From assembly GCA_002368795.1 (NCBI GenBank), contig DFFG01000044.1, positions 1 to 13,193 of the forward strand: 13,193 bases of DNA, read 5' to 3'. Positions 13,145-13,193 of the stretch are shown piece after piece. The notes beneath the pieces are model-generated. The model was not told where the DNA came from and searched no databases. It worked only from the letters and a program-made list of their open reading frames with translations. Made by a program: the position numbers and the translations under genes. The DNA is from Eubacterium sp. UBA3782. Lineage in GTDB: Bacteria > Bacillota > Clostridia > Lachnospirales > Lachnospiraceae. Within the stretch, counting starts at the first letter, position 1. Every line of letters begins with the position of its first letter.

Positions 13145-13193
13145 ATGGATAAAAACTTTTATGATATCGGAGAAAATGACTTAACATATGGTA
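13145..13193 (+). CDS. Start of a gene cut by the window edge, possibly a transposase
   Basis: The visible 16 residues read MDKNFYDIGENDLTYG, too few for a family assignment. The start is supported by the adjacent promoter and by the lack of any alternative. There is no Shine-Dalgarno, consistent with leaderless translation. A transposase is inferred only from the position inside an apparent insertion that interrupts GH3. Confidence 0.45.
   Translation, partial: MDKNFYDIGENDLTYG

Larger units (their letters stand above)
12886..13193 (+). mobile_element. Apparent insertion element, left end (partial)
   Basis: GH3 homology is broken at 12885. The following sequence is lower in GC than its surroundings, begins with a terminator-like hairpin, carries no gene for about 235 bp apart from small hairpins (for example GCGG/CCGC near 13046-13062 and GAAGTG/CACTTC near 13077-13096), and then a promoter and the start of a gene. 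This is how an IS with a long leader would look. The right end lies outside the window, so the family and target duplication cannot be determined. Confidence 0.5.

Overview
The window looks like a chromosomal segment of a gut-type Clostridia, probably Lachnospiraceae. The support is the gene set (a group B-type [FeFe]-hydrogenase, HxlR, SdpI, HipB-like, LacI, a GH3 fragment), strong GGAGG ribosome binding sites, Firmicutes-style lipoprotein signals and moderately high GC. The genus is not determinable by eye. No tRNA, rRNA or CRISPR array was seen.

Layout. A small minus-strand gene with an RNA polymerase alpha-CTD-like fold (200-670) ends inside a structured repeat (89-205). A monomeric [FeFe]-hydrogenase follows on the plus strand (789-2309) with a clear terminator. 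Next come minus-strand genes, in transcription order: SdpI-family membrane protein (6271-5852), a lipoprotein-type MsrA split by a frameshift in a G6 tract (5855-5120), a 3 x 20-bp tandem repeat, an HxlR regulator (4970-4608), a membrane SpoIIE/RsbU-type phosphatase (4559-2802), and a remnant of a membrane protein (2790-2473).

The middle (6400-7380) is a small accessory island. It holds four palindromic operators, apparently split by a structured element that resembles IS200/IS605 ends, then a leaderless-looking hipB, a hipA cut after 43 codons, an unrecognised coding tail, and a second copy of the structured repeat, here with perfect nested terminal inverted repeats.

The right half is a LysR regulator plus SAM methyltransferase pair (9145-7407, TAATG overlap), divergent from an orphan family 5 solute-binding lipoprotein (9353-11020). 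Then come a LacI-type regulator (11217-12221), a degenerate 20-bp minisatellite, a bidirectional terminator, and a promoter bracketed by two related palindromic operators that now drives only an internal fragment of a GH3 glycosidase. The GH3 fragment is cut at its 3' end by what appears to be an insertion element, whose first gene begins at the right edge.

Overall the window mixes intact housekeeping/stress genes with remodelled loci (hipA, GH3, msrA leader, membrane fragment). The most interesting feature is a structured repeat, present twice in inverted orientation, which in both cases lies at the 3' end of a gene in sense orientation and shows compensatory base changes.
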